Positions 1-9,506 of a stretch of 64,000 nt of DNA are shown piece by piece. The stretch's first letter is position 1, and every line of letters begins with the position of its first letter. The DNA lies in NCBI GenBank assembly GCA_020635285.1, contig JACKAB010000007.1, forward strand, positions 434,001 to 498,000. The letters run 5' to 3'. This DNA is from Ignavibacteriales bacterium. Lineage in GTDB: Bacteria; Bacteroidota; Ignavibacteria; Ignavibacteriales; Melioribacteraceae. The notes under the pieces were generated by a model that was not told the DNA's origin, did no database searches, and saw nothing but the letters and a program-made list of their open reading frames with translations. Both the position numbers and the translations under genes were made by a program.

Positions 1-2
1 TA

Positions 3-65
3 GAATGCGGCTCTGAAACAGCTCTTGATATTCTATCCGATTTTTTAAAACCAATCTTCAAATAG
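3..65 (+). CDS. 3' end of an unidentified upstream gene
   Basis: An open frame enters from the left edge and ends at a TAG at 63-65, reading ECGSETALDILSDFLKPIFK. It stops 6 bases before the ATG of the polyphosphate polymerase gene, as expected for the preceding gene of the same operon. Only about 20 residues are visible, too few to name the product. The tight spacing would allow translational coupling, which fits the absence of a clear ribosome binding site for the next gene. Confidence 0.4.
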   Translation, partial: ECGSETALDILSDFLKPIFK

Positions 66-71
66 AATATC

Positions 72-863
72 ATGAGATTAGAATATAAATTTTTAGTAAA
101 TAATTATGATTTAGAACGGTTAAGAAAAAAACTATTACCTTTTGTTGAGTTAGATCAATTTGTAAAAGAAAGTAACGGAAATGAGTATACAGTAAGAAGC
201 ATATATTTTGATTCATCCAATTTTGATTATTATCATGAAAAAATAGATGGAATTAAAATTAGAAAAAAATTAAGAATAAGAAGTTACGATACTAAAGCAG
301 ATAACAATTTGGTTTTTTTAGAAATTAAAAATAAGTATGATAATTTTATTGGTAAAAATAGGGCACCTATTTTATTTCATAATCTAAAAAATTTATTAAA
401 TACAAATGAAATTGAAACTTACGCCTTAACGAATAACGGGTATTCAAATTCTTTGCAAGATGGCGAAAAATTTATGCACCATATTTATAAAAGCGGAATG
501 AAACCAACAATTTTAATTGTATATGAGCGCGAAGCTTTTTTCTCAAAGTTTGATAATAGTTTAAGAATCACTTTTGATAAAAATATTAGATTTTACGATA
601 ATCCTAATATTGATAGTCTTTATAGAGATTCTGATTTAGAAATCGCAACTCCAAACCATTTTGTATTAGAGCTTAAATTTAATAACGGTTATCCAAAGTG
701 GCTGCAGGATATCGTTCAAGAGTTTGGATTAATTAGAAGATCGGTTTCTAAGTATACAATTTGTATTGATTCATCAAAAAGAATTAATCCGATGCGAAAG
801 AATTTAAGTACATCAAATTACTCATTATTCTATGACCAGAATAATGAAGAAGGAATATTTTAA
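72..863 (+). CDS. VTC-domain polyphosphate polymerase-like protein
   Basis: This 263-aa soluble protein matches the VTC/CYTH-like tunnel fold of bacterial homologues of the yeast Vtc4 catalytic core, which makes polyphosphate from nucleoside triphosphate. Visible hallmarks are RLEYKFLV at the N-terminus (basic/acidic residues lining the tunnel), SIYFDSS near residue 43, RKKLRIRSY at 64-72, LEIKNK at 83-88, YEREAF near 150 and LELKFNNGYPKWL near 211. The length fits a one-domain member. It lies 2 bases upstream of a DUF4956 membrane protein and close to CotH genes, a combination that recurs in bacteria, and a PPK2 gene lies 5.5 kb downstream. Polymerase activity itself is inferred from the family. 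Confidence 0.85.
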   Translation: MRLEYKFLVNNYDLERLRKKLLPFVELDQFVKESNGNEYTVRSIYFDSSNFDYYHEKIDGIKIRKKLRIRSYDTKADNNLVFLEIKNKYDNFIGKNRAPILFHNLKNLLNTNEIETYALTNNGYSNSLQDGEKFMHHIYKSGMKPTILIVYEREAFFSKFDNSLRITFDKNIRFYDNPNIDSLYRDSDLEIATPNHFVLELKFNNGYPKWLQDIVQEFGLIRRSVSKYTICIDSSKRINPMRKNLSTSNYSLFYDQNNEEGIF

Positions 864-865
864 AT

Positions 866-1540
866 ATGCTGCAAGATATTAATAATATTTTTAATGTTGG
901 AATTACACCCCAAGAAATGTTTCTAAATTTATTAGTCGGTTTAGTTGCGGGAATAATCATTTCAATTTTTTATCGTAAATCATATAATGGTCCGGGTTAC
1001 CAGGCATCATTTGTAAACTCGTTGATTTTATTGGTTATAATCACATCAATTGTAATAATGGTGATTGGAAATAATCTTGCGCGTGCATTTGGTTTAGTCG
1101 GTGCCATGTCAATTATTAGATTTAGAACCGCTGTTAAAGAAACTCAAGATATAATGTATATTTTCTTTGCCCTTGCAATTGGTATGGCTGTTGGAGTTGG
1201 ACAGCACGGACTAGCAATTTTTAGTTCTTTCTTTATTGGAATAATTACTTATGTGCTTTCTAAATCAAAATTTTCCACACCAATTAAAAGTGACCTTTTG
1301 CTTCAGTTTACATATAATGCAAATGGAAATGGAGTTGCAGATTACACAAAATTGATTAATGATTATTGCAAAAATAGTAAGTTAATAAATGCCAAAGCTA
1401 TTGGTTCAGAAGAAATGTTAGAACTCTCCTATTATGTTGGATTTAGGAATAAAGAAAAAACCACAGAATTTGTTCAAAAATTAAGAAAAATTGAAGGTGT
1501 GCTTAACGTAAACCTTTTTTATGATGAAGAATATTTTTAA
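866..1540 (+). CDS. DUF4956 multi-pass membrane protein
   Basis: This 224-aa protein has hydrophobic segments at about residues 17-37, 50-70, 97-115 and 118-135, followed by a soluble C-terminal domain of about 85 residues. The signature is the charged block GLVGAMSIIRFRTAVKETQD between the second and third membrane segments, typical of DUF4956. The start lies 2 bases after the polyphosphate polymerase stop, so the two are almost certainly co-translated. Family members are often found beside VTC-domain and CotH proteins. Their biochemical role is unknown, and a partner or transporter role for the polymerase is only inferred from neighbourhood. Confidence 0.85.
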   Translation: MLQDINNIFNVGITPQEMFLNLLVGLVAGIIISIFYRKSYNGPGYQASFVNSLILLVIITSIVIMVIGNNLARAFGLVGAMSIIRFRTAVKETQDIMYIFFALAIGMAVGVGQHGLAIFSSFFIGIITYVLSKSKFSTPIKSDLLLQFTYNANGNGVADYTKLINDYCKNSKLINAKAIGSEEMLELSYYVGFRNKEKTTEFVQKLRKIEGVLNVNLFYDEEYF

Positions 1541-1607
1541 ACTAATTCTTACTTCCTAAAGACATTAAATCTTATTAAATTATCTTTTCAACTACGAAAG
1601 GTATGTT

Positions 1608-3437
1608 ATGAAAACAAAATTTCTCATGCCTCTATTTTTATTTCTATTTTTTTCAATGATTTCACTTTCTCAAAATGATGAAAGCTGGAAAGTTTATGAT
1701 GATTCTGAAGTCGCAGAAATTAGAATCACTATGAATCCAGGTGATTTGCAATATCTGTACGACTATCCTGAGAAAGAAAATGATTCAATGATGGTTTCAA
1801 GTATTAATTTCAAAAATGCATTAATTGATGAAACTATAGACTCAGTTGGAATAAGAATAAGAGGGAATACATCAAGGGAATCTGCAAAAAAATCTTTTAA
1901 GCTTTCTTTTAATACATTCATAAAAGGCAGAAAATTTTATTCACTTGAAAAAATGAATTTAAATGGAGAACATAATGATCCTTCAATTATTAGGAGCAAA
2001 TTATGTTGGGATTTTTTTAACAATATAGGAATAGTTTCTTCCCGAGCATCTCACGCAGCAGTTTATATAAATGGGGATTATTACGGTCTTTACATTTCAG
2101 TTGAACATATTGATGAAAACTTCATTAAAAAAAACTTCAAAGATGATTCTGGAAATTTATGGAAATGTTTATATGGAGCTAATTTAACTCCTCTAAATAA
2201 CAATAATATTTCTGCGTACACATTAGAAACCAATACTGGAGCTAATGATTTTTCTGAGTTAGATACGCTGACAAAAATAATCAATAATACAACACTTAGT
2301 AATTTTGAAAATTCAATTGATAAATATTTTAATGTAATGGAATATTTAAAAATACAGGCAGTTGATATTATTACCGGAAGTTGGGACGATTATTCAGTAC
2401 TGAGTAATAACTTTTATTTATATCATGATCCTTCAACCGATAGATTTCATTGGGTCCCATATGATTATGATAATACTTTTGGTATTGATTGGCTTGGATT
2501 TGATTGGGCAAATGAAAATCCATACACTTTCGGGAAATTGCTTAACCAGCCACGCCCTTTAATAAATAGGCTCTTGGAAATTCCAAGGTATAAAAATATG
2601 CTTTCTCATTTTATGGAGTTTTATCTTGAAACATATATGCAAGCTGAAAAATTTAATGGACATGTGGATTCAATAAAGACAATAATTGAAGCATTTGCGT
2701 TGGTAGATGATTATAAATCATATGATTGGGGTTTTACTAACGAAGATTTTCAAAATTCCTTTGATGCTGAAAATTTTACAATAGATCCGCATGTAAAGTA
2801 TTCAATTAAAGAATACAATTTGCTGCGAAAAAATTCTTTGAATTCACAAATAGATTACGTCGACTCGGAACCAATTATATATAATATTAGTTTATCAAAC
2901 ACAAAACCAGCTTATGATGAATCCATAAAAGTGAATGCTTCGGTCTTTTCAGTAAACCCAATTCAATTGGCATATGCAGAGTTAGAATATAAAGATGGGA
3001 GCAAAAGCAATATTCCTTTAACTTATACGCCCGTAAATAATACTAATAAAGTTGAATTGAATGATAATTGGGAAACGGAAATTCCTGTACTAGGAAAAAA
3101 CCAAAATGTTAAAATAAGAATATATGTTGAAGATAATCTTGGGACAAATGCATTTTATCCAGCCGATGGAATAAGTATTAAAACTGCAGGAGAAATAACA
3201 AAAGAAGTAGTATTTAGTGAGTTGATGAGTTCCAATGTTTCAACAATTCAAGATAATGTTGGGGAATATGATGATTGGCTGGAAATTTATAATCCGCAAG
3301 ATACAACGGTAAATTTAAGTGGTAAATTTTTAACAGATAAAATAGATAAACTAATAAAATGGCAAATCCCAGCAAATGTAAAAATAGAACCAAAAGAACA
3401 AATCTTAATATGGTGCGATGAGGATCAAGACCAATAA
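1608..3437 (+). CDS. CotH family protein, copy 1 (3' end broken)
   Basis: A 609-aa secreted protein starts with a signal peptide (hydrophobic stretch ending near SLSQ). It continues with a CotH atypical kinase domain, where SRASHAAVYINGDYYGLY and VPYDYDNTFGID are visible, and then a lamin-tail-like beta domain (VVFSELMSSN ... DDWLEIYNP). The frame stops at 3435-3437, where the second copy reads through with an alanine codon. Beyond the stop, homology resumes in other frames to about 3930, including a T9SS sorting domain with AFPNPLTQKTNIEF. Family members are secreted or spore-coat kinases; the substrate here is unknown. The start follows a 67-base gap after DUF4956. The intact product was probably about 775 aa with a T9SS anchor. 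Confidence 0.85.
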   Translation: MKTKFLMPLFLFLFFSMISLSQNDESWKVYDDSEVAEIRITMNPGDLQYLYDYPEKENDSMMVSSINFKNALIDETIDSVGIRIRGNTSRESAKKSFKLSFNTFIKGRKFYSLEKMNLNGEHNDPSIIRSKLCWDFFNNIGIVSSRASHAAVYINGDYYGLYISVEHIDENFIKKNFKDDSGNLWKCLYGANLTPLNNNNISAYTLETNTGANDFSELDTLTKIINNTTLSNFENSIDKYFNVMEYLKIQAVDIITGSWDDYSVLSNNFYLYHDPSTDRFHWVPYDYDNTFGIDWLGFDWANENPYTFGKLLNQPRPLINRLLEIPRYKNMLSHFMEFYLETYMQAEKFNGHVDSIKTIIEAFALVDDYKSYDWGFTNEDFQNSFDAENFTIDPHVKYSIKEYNLLRKNSLNSQIDYVDSEPIIYNISLSNTKPAYDESIKVNASVFSVNPIQLAYAELEYKDGSKSNIPLTYTPVNNTNKVELNDNWETEIPVLGKNQNVKIRIYVEDNLGTNAFYPADGISIKTAGEITKEVVFSELMSSNVSTIQDNVGEYDDWLEIYNPQDTTVNLSGKFLTDKIDKLIKWQIPANVKIEPKEQILIWCDEDQDQ

Positions 3438-3930
3438 GGTCCACATATTAATTTTAAGTTAAGCTCAAACGGAGAATTTATTGCAATTGTAAATAATGAT
3501 GGGACAACCATTTTGATTCAATAACAATTCCAGCATTAGGTGAAAATAATTTTTATTCAAAATTTGATAATGATATTTGGGAAATTACAAATAACCCAAC
3601 ACCTGGTGCCCCGAACATAATTACGGATATTAACGAAATCAAGTTTAGATTTGAAAATAATTTATCGGCATTTCCAAATCCTTTAACCCAAAAAACAAAT
3701 ATTGAATTTTCAACGAATGTTATTACTGATATTAATCTAAGGATATTTAACATAATGGGGAAACAGTTTGGACTACAAAATTGAAAAAGCATCCCTAGGT
3801 AAGCATTTAATAGAATGGGATAGTCTCAATAATTTTGGAAACAAATTACCAAGTGGCATTTATTTTTTTTACAAGCTATTGGCTCTAACTTTAATATAAT
3901 TATTAAGTTAGTCTTATTGAAAGAAGTTAT
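3438..3930 (+). pseudogene. frameshifted C-terminus of CotH copy 1, with T9SS domain
   Basis: This stretch continues the first CotH gene after its stop codon. Translated piecewise it gives the rest of the lamin-tail domain (GPHINFKLSS), a linker ending TPGAPNIITDINE, and a T9SS type A sorting domain with FPNPLTQKTNIEF and, after another frame change, LPSGIYF and IKLVLLK. At least two indels are needed to join the frames, compared with the same region of copy 2. The T9SS part differs clearly from copy 2, so this is not simply a repeat of it. Sequencing error and real decay are both possible. Confidence 0.7.
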
Positions 3931-4023
3931 TTTAAAATATTTTCTTCTGAAAAAAAGTTTACAAATTTTCATTCAATCTTATTTCTGTTTATTTTATAAA
4001 TATTTTAATATGAAGAGAATTGT

Positions 4024-6348
4024 ATGAAAAATTGTAAATATATAATAATATTATTTTTTATCCTCGTTGTATCAAACCAAGCACAAAATGATGAAAGCTG
4101 GAAAGTTTATGATGATTCTGAAGTCGCAGAAATTAGAATCACTATGAATCAGGTGATTTGCAATATCTGTACGACTATCCTGAGAAAGAAAATGATTCAA
4201 TGATGGGTTTCAAGTATTAATTTCAAAAATGCATTAATTGATTGAAACTATAGACTCAGTTGGAATAAGAATAAGAGGGAATACATCAAGGGAATCTGCA
4301 AAAAAATCTTTTAAACTTTCTTTTAATACCTTCATAAAGGTCGTAAATTTTATTCACTTGAAAAATTGAATTTTAAATGGAGAACATAATGATCCTTCAA
4401 TTATTAGGAGCAAATTATGTTGGGATTTTTTTAACAAATATAGGAATAGTTTCTTCCCGAGCATCTCACGCAGCAGTTTATATAAATGGGGATTATTACG
4501 GTCTTTACATTTCAGTTGAACATATTGATGAAAACTTCATTAAAAAAACTTCAAAGATGATTCTGGAAATTTATGGAAATGTTTATATGGCGCTAATTTA
4601 ACTCCTCTAAATAACAATAATATTTCTGCGTACACATTAGAAACCAATACTGGAGCTAATGATTTTTCTGAGTTAGATACGCTGACAAAAATAATCAATA
4701 ATACAACACTTAGTAATTTTGAAAATTCAATTGATAAATATTTTAATGTGATGGAATATTTAAAAATACAGGCAGTTGATATTATTACCGGAAGTTGGGA
4801 CGATTATTCAGTACTGAGTAATAACTTTTATCTATATCATGATCCTTCAACCGATACGTTTCATTGGATCCCATATGATTATGACAATACATTTGGTATT
4901 GATTGGCTTGGATTTGATTGGGCAAATGAAAATCCATACACTTTTCGGAAATTGCTTAACCAGCCACGCCCCTTTAATAAATAGGCTCTTGGAAATTCCA
5001 AGGTATAAAAATATGCTTTTTCATTTTATGGAGTTTTATCTTGAAACATATATGCAAGCTGAAAAATTTAATGGGCATGTGGATTCAATAAAAACAATAA
5101 TTGAACCATTTGCTTTGGTAGATGATTATAAATCATATGATTGGGGTTTTACTAATGAAGATTTTCAAAATTCCTTTGATGCTGAAAATTTTACAATAGA
5201 TCCGCATGTAAAGTATTCAATTAAAGAATACAATTTGCTGAGAAAAAATTCTTTGAATTCACAAATAGATTACGTCGACTCGGAACCAATTATATATAAT
5301 ATTAGTTTATCAAACACAAAACCAACTTATGATGAATCCATAAAAGTGAATGCTTCGGTCTTTTCAGTAAACCCAATTCAATTAGCATATGCAGAGTTAG
5401 AATATAAAGATGGGAGCAAAAGCAATGTTCCTTTAACTTATACGCCCGTAAATAATACTAATAAAGTTGAATTGAATGATAATTGGGAAACTCAACTTCC
5501 TGCACTAGGAAAAAACCAAAATGTTAAAATAAGAATATATGTTGAAGATAATATTGGGACAAATGCATTTTATCCTAACGATGGAATAAGTATTAAAACA
5601 GCAGGAGAAATAACAAAAAGAAGTAGTATTTAGTGAGTTGATGAGTTCCAATGTTTCAACAATTCAAGATAATGCTGGGGAATATGATGATTGGCTGGAA
5701 ATTTATAATCCGCAAGATACAACGGTAAATTTAAGTGGTAAATATTTAACAGATAAAATAGATAATTTAATAAAATGGCAATTCCCAGCAAATGTAAAAA
5801 TAGAACCAAAGGAACAAATTTTAATATGGTGCGATGAGGATCAAGACCAAGCAGGTCCACATATTAATTTTAAGTTAAGCTCAAAAGGAGAGTTTATTGC
5901 AATTGTAAATAATGATGGAATTACAATAGTTGATTCAGTAACAATACCCGCGTTGAATGATAATGAATCTTTTGCGAGAGAAAATAATATCGGCGATTGG
6001 TTTCTCACAACTTCTAGCACACCAGGTGCAAGCAACATTGTAACTAGCATTTCAGATCAATTAATTCCCAAATACTCTTATAAGCTGGAAGCATTCCCAA
6101 ATCCTTTTAATCCTTCTACCAATATTGAATATGAAATTGCCTCACCAATGAATGTAGAGTTAAAAATTTATGATATTTTAGGAAGGGAAGTTTGGAGTAC
6201 AAGTAAGATTAAAAAAGAAGCTGGAATACATCAATTGCAATGGAATGGAAGTGATTACGCAAGTAATGAATTATCAAGTGGAATATATTTGCTTAATATT
6301 AATAGTGAAACTTATAATAAAACTATAAAGCTTATGTTGCTTCGGTAA
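4024..6348 (+). pseudogene. CotH family protein, copy 2 (5' half frameshifted)
   Basis: This is a tandem paralogue of the preceding gene. It has its own different signal peptide (MKNCKYIIILFFILVVSNQA). A nearly identical CotH core follows from NDESWKVYDD onward, then the lamin-tail domain and an intact T9SS type A domain (AFPNPFNPSTNIEYEI ... YDILGREV ... SSGIYLLNINS) that is unlike copy 1. The first half carries at least five single-base indels between 4149 and 4980. From 5638 to 6348 the frame is clean, and most of 4839-5633 is open too. Distinct ends around a near-identical middle point to a real duplication with recent homogenisation. The indels may be sequencing errors, in which case a full-length secreted protein of about 775 aa is made. 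Confidence 0.75.
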
Positions 6349-6412
6349 ATAATCATAGTAATTTTCGATAATTATTTGTAATGTTTACAAAACTATTTAG
6401 TTGGAGATTGCA

Positions 6413-7258
6413 ATGTCTAAAAAAAAATCTGACACAAAAAAATCAGATAAGAATTCTAAAAGTGAACTAGAAGTTGATAAGAAAAAATTAGAAAAAAAAT
6501 TTTATGAAAAGGAATTAAGTAAACTTCAAATTGAACTTGTAAAATTACAAGAATGGATTAAAGAGAAAAGACTAAAAGTAGTTGTAATATTTGAAGGAAG
6601 AGATGCTGCCGGCAAGGGTGGAGTAATAAAAAGAATTAACCAAAGTTTAAATCCTAGAATTTGCAGAGTAGTTGCATTAGGTACACCAACTGAAAGAGAA
6701 AAATCACAGTGGTATTTTCAAAGATATGTTACGCATCTACCAGCCGGTGGTGAAATGGTTCTGTTTGATAGAAGTTGGTATAATAGAGCTGGCGTTGAAA
6801 AAGTAATGGGCTTCTGTACTGATGAGGAGCATAAAGAGTTTTTAAGATCTTGCCCCGAATTTGAACGTATGCTTGTCCGATCCGGCATAAAGGTAATTAA
6901 GTATTATTTTTCAGTTAGCGATGAAGAACAAGAAAAACGTTTTCAAGCGAGAATACATGATAGAACAAAGCGCTGGAAATTAAGCCCAATGGATTTAGAA
7001 TCACGCTCAAAATGGGTTGAGTATTCAAAAGCCAAAGATGAGATGTTTGCATATACAGATATTAAACAAGCTCCATGGTATGTTGTAAATGCTGATGATA
7101 AAAAGAAAGCCAGATTAAATTGCATGAGTCATTTATTAAGTCTTATTAATTATGAAGACTTGACACCCGAGCCAATTAAATTACCTCCGAGACAAAAAGA
7201 TAAAGGTTACATTCGTCCGCCAATTACTGATCAAACCTTTGTCCCGGACAAATATTAA
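6413..7258 (+). CDS. ppk2: PPK2 family polyphosphate kinase
   Basis: This 281-aa cytosolic protein is a single-domain PPK2, which transfers phosphate between polyphosphate and nucleotides. The Walker A motif EGRDAAGKGG is at about residues 61-70 and the Walker B lid region FDRSWYNRAGVE near 119-130. The basic lid with RFQARIHDRTKRWKLSP follows. A Lys-rich N-terminal tail precedes the domain. The ATG at 6413 is chosen because GGAG at 6403-6406 gives proper spacing; an in-frame TTG at 6401 would start within that site. With the polymerase at the left edge of the window, it suggests local polyphosphate synthesis and use. Whether it prefers ADP, GDP or AMP cannot be read from the sequence. Confidence 0.92.
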   Translation: MSKKKSDTKKSDKNSKSELEVDKKKLEKKFYEKELSKLQIELVKLQEWIKEKRLKVVVIFEGRDAAGKGGVIKRINQSLNPRICRVVALGTPTEREKSQWYFQRYVTHLPAGGEMVLFDRSWYNRAGVEKVMGFCTDEEHKEFLRSCPEFERMLVRSGIKVIKYYFSVSDEEQEKRFQARIHDRTKRWKLSPMDLESRSKWVEYSKAKDEMFAYTDIKQAPWYVVNADDKKKARLNCMSHLLSLINYEDLTPEPIKLPPRQKDKGYIRPPITDQTFVPDKY

Positions 7259-7260
7259 TT

Positions 7261-8022
7261 TTATATTTTTATTGATAATCCAATTTTAGTATATGTATCC
7301 AAATCTTTTACGGTATCTGGAGGTTTACTGTCGTATCTTAATCCAAGACTAACTGATATGGAAACTTTCTCATTCAAACCAACACTAAGATGATTTTCAC
7401 TTAACATTCTTATATCTTTAAAATTATCAAATCTTGGCTGCGCATAAATGATAATAGAAAGAGTTGAATTATCAGTTAAAGAATTTGTATAACTTAAATA
7501 ATTACTCCACCTATGATGATCCGTTAATGATGGATGAAAATTATCTGGACTTAAATCTAATTTTTCATGCTCAAACATATAAGCCGTTCCAAATGTTAAA
7601 TTACTATTCTCAGTGCTTAATAAACCAGATCTAACTCCCACTCCAATTAGGCTGCGGAATAATATCAATTGTTTTTTGTTATAATTTATTTGGGCAAAAA
7701 ATTCCGGAGATATAAAAGTTTCAGTTTCCTTAATCAATCTAAAATGTAATAAAGCATTGTTTGAATATTCTTTTCCATTGTTCCATCCATAATCACCAAG
7801 TGCAATTAAAAATGAATTAAAACTATCTTTGTGATAATTTATTCTTCCGTCAACTCCAAATTCTTGAATATCGGTATTACCGGTTTTTGCCGAAACATAA
7901 AAAGAAAGATTTCCAAACAACCCATCCGATTGATTTACTTTATTGTACTTTTCGATGTTTACTTGTGCGTGTATTGTAATAGAAAATATACTGAGTAATA
8001 AAAGAAATTTTAAAGTGTTCAT
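7261..8022 (-). CDS. outer-membrane beta-barrel protein, DUF481-like
   Basis: This 253-aa protein has an N-terminal signal peptide (LLLLSIFSITIHAQ) followed by alternating polar/aromatic beta strands typical of a small barrel. Stretches such as SFYVSAKTGNTDIQEFGVDG and LFRSLIGVGVRSGLL resemble DUF481 (salt-inducible YdiY-like) proteins. Its stop is 2 bases from the convergent PPK2 stop. There is no enzymatic motif. The DUF481 assignment is by pattern; another small porin-like barrel family remains possible. Confidence 0.65.
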   Translation of the reverse strand: MNTLKFLLLLSIFSITIHAQVNIEKYNKVNQSDGLFGNLSFYVSAKTGNTDIQEFGVDGRINYHKDSFNSFLIALGDYGWNNGKEYSNNALLHFRLIKETETFISPEFFAQINYNKKQLILFRSLIGVGVRSGLLSTENSNLTFGTAYMFEHEKLDLSPDNFHPSLTDHHRWSNYLSYTNSLTDNSTLSIIIYAQPRFDNFKDIRMLSENHLSVGLNEKVSISVSLGLRYDSKPPDTVKDLDTYTKIGLSIKI

Positions 8023-8174
8023 ATTTTTAATTTTATTTGTGAAAAAATGAACCGTAAAAATAATAAAAATATTTTTCTTGATGGTTACAATAAAACCTCT
8101 TACTTTCGTAATATAATATTGATTAAATTTAATTAAAGTATTTTTCTAGAAAATTTATTTTTAATTTTCATATT

Positions 8175-8993
8175 ATGACCAAAGAAAAAATAAAACCAAC
8201 TTTAAAACACAAACTTCACGAAATAATTTTTGAAGCAGATACTAAAGCAGGCAAGCTATTTGATGTTGTACTTATTGCGAGTATTGTAATAAGTGTAATT
8301 GTTGTAATGTTGGATAGTGTTAGAGCAATAAGCGATAAATACGGAGAATTTTTTTTCTACATCGAATGGTTCTTTACAATAATTTTTACAATTGAGTATT
8401 TATTAAGAACATACACAGTTGGAAAACCATTTAAATATGTTTTTAGTTTTTTTGGAGTTGTTGACTTCCTTGCAATAATTCCAACATATGTCGCATTTTT
8501 TTTCCCCGCCACAAGATATTTTGCTGTAGTAAGAATTTTAAGGGTTCTAAGAATTTTTAGAGTTTTAAAATTTGTTCAATATCTTGGCGAAGCAAAAATT
8601 TTAATGTCAGCTTTAAAATCAAGCAGAAGAAAAATTACAATATTCATTTTTACTGTTTTCACTCTAGTTGTAATTCTTGGTTCGTTAATGTATATAATTG
8701 AAGGTGAAGAGAACGGTTTCACCAGCATCCCACGTAGTATTTACTGGGCCATTGTTACGTTAACAACTGTTGGATATGGAGATATTTCACCTCAAACAAA
8801 TTTAGGTCAAACTCTTGCTGCATTTATTATGATTTTAGGTTATGGAATTATTGCTGTACCAACGGGAATAGTTACATCCGAATTATCCAACAAAGAATAT
8901 AAAGTTGTTTCAACACAAGTGTGTAAAGAGTGTAGTATGGAAGGACACGATGTAGATGCTAAGTATTGTAAATATTGCGGAGCAAAAATATAG
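8175..8993 (+). CDS. voltage-gated potassium channel with C-terminal zinc ribbon
   Basis: This 272-aa six-helix ion channel has S1-S3 in the first 110 residues. An S4 voltage sensor with regularly spaced arginines (RILRVLRIFRVLKF) lies near 115-135. The pore loop carries the potassium selectivity filter TVGYGD near residue 203, followed by the S6 helix. After S6 comes a short tail with two CxxC pairs, CKECSMEG and CKYCGAKI, forming a rubredoxin-like zinc ribbon. The length and topology match bacterial Kv channels. The zinc ribbon probably sits in the cytoplasm and could influence assembly or gating; that is inference. The nearest genes are not obviously related. Confidence 0.9.
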   Translation: MTKEKIKPTLKHKLHEIIFEADTKAGKLFDVVLIASIVISVIVVMLDSVRAISDKYGEFFFYIEWFFTIIFTIEYLLRTYTVGKPFKYVFSFFGVVDFLAIIPTYVAFFFPATRYFAVVRILRVLRIFRVLKFVQYLGEAKILMSALKSSRRKITIFIFTVFTLVVILGSLMYIIEGEENGFTSIPRSIYWAIVTLTTVGYGDISPQTNLGQTLAAFIMILGYGIIAVPTGIVTSELSNKEYKVVSTQVCKECSMEGHDVDAKYCKYCGAKI

Positions 8994-9061
8994 TTTTTAT
9001 ATAAATTATATTGTATTACAATTATTGTCCTCATTTAATAATAAAGAAGGAGGAATACAAA

Positions 9062-9358
9062 ATGGCAACCTACATTTTATTAACAAAGTTATCCCCGGAT
9101 GAATCCAAAAAAGTGCATAATCGCGCAAAGCTAGGTCACGTTTGGTTAGAAGAGGTTAAAGCTAAATGCCCCGAAGTAAATTTTGTTTCACATTATGCCT
9201 TATTGGGCAGATATGATTTTATGGATATCTATGAAGCACCTAATGAAAAAGTTGCGGCAAAAGTCAGCATGATAAGTTTAGCAAATGGCGCTTATACATC
9301 AGAGAGTATTACAGCAATTCCTTATAAAGAATTTACTGAGCTGCTTTCTGAGTTATAA
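9062..9358 (+). CDS. GYD domain protein
   Basis: This small 98-aa protein has the GYD-type ferredoxin-like fold: MATYILLTKLSPDESKK at the start and LLGRYDFMDIYEAP in the middle, where the family has GxYD. The start at 9062 is chosen because an AAGGAGG site lies at 9048-9054, only 7 bases upstream. An earlier in-frame ATG at 9011 lacks one. The function of the family is not established. It may form dimers like other alpha-beta-barrel proteins. A strong hairpin terminator follows about 90 bases downstream. Confidence 0.8.
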   Translation: MATYILLTKLSPDESKKVHNRAKLGHVWLEEVKAKCPEVNFVSHYALLGRYDFMDIYEAPNEKVAAKVSMISLANGAYTSESITAIPYKEFTELLSEL

Positions 9359-9450
9359 TTTTATGCAATTGAGCTTTGTACAAAATTGTGATTGTTCATG
9401 ATTTACTATTTAGATTAGATATGAAACCCCAAAAATAATATTATTAAATT

Positions 9451-9480
9451 GCCCTGCTGTTTTAGCAGGGCATTAAAAAT
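9451..9480. terminator. bidirectional hairpin terminator
   Basis: GCCCTGCT at 9451-9458 pairs perfectly with AGCAGGGC at 9464-9471 around a 5-base loop, followed by an AT-rich tract on both sides. It lies between the convergent GYD gene and the minus-strand propeller gene, so it can end both transcripts. Confidence 0.8.
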
Positions 9481-9506
9481 TTTTGTAGAATAAAAATAAT
9501 CTATAT

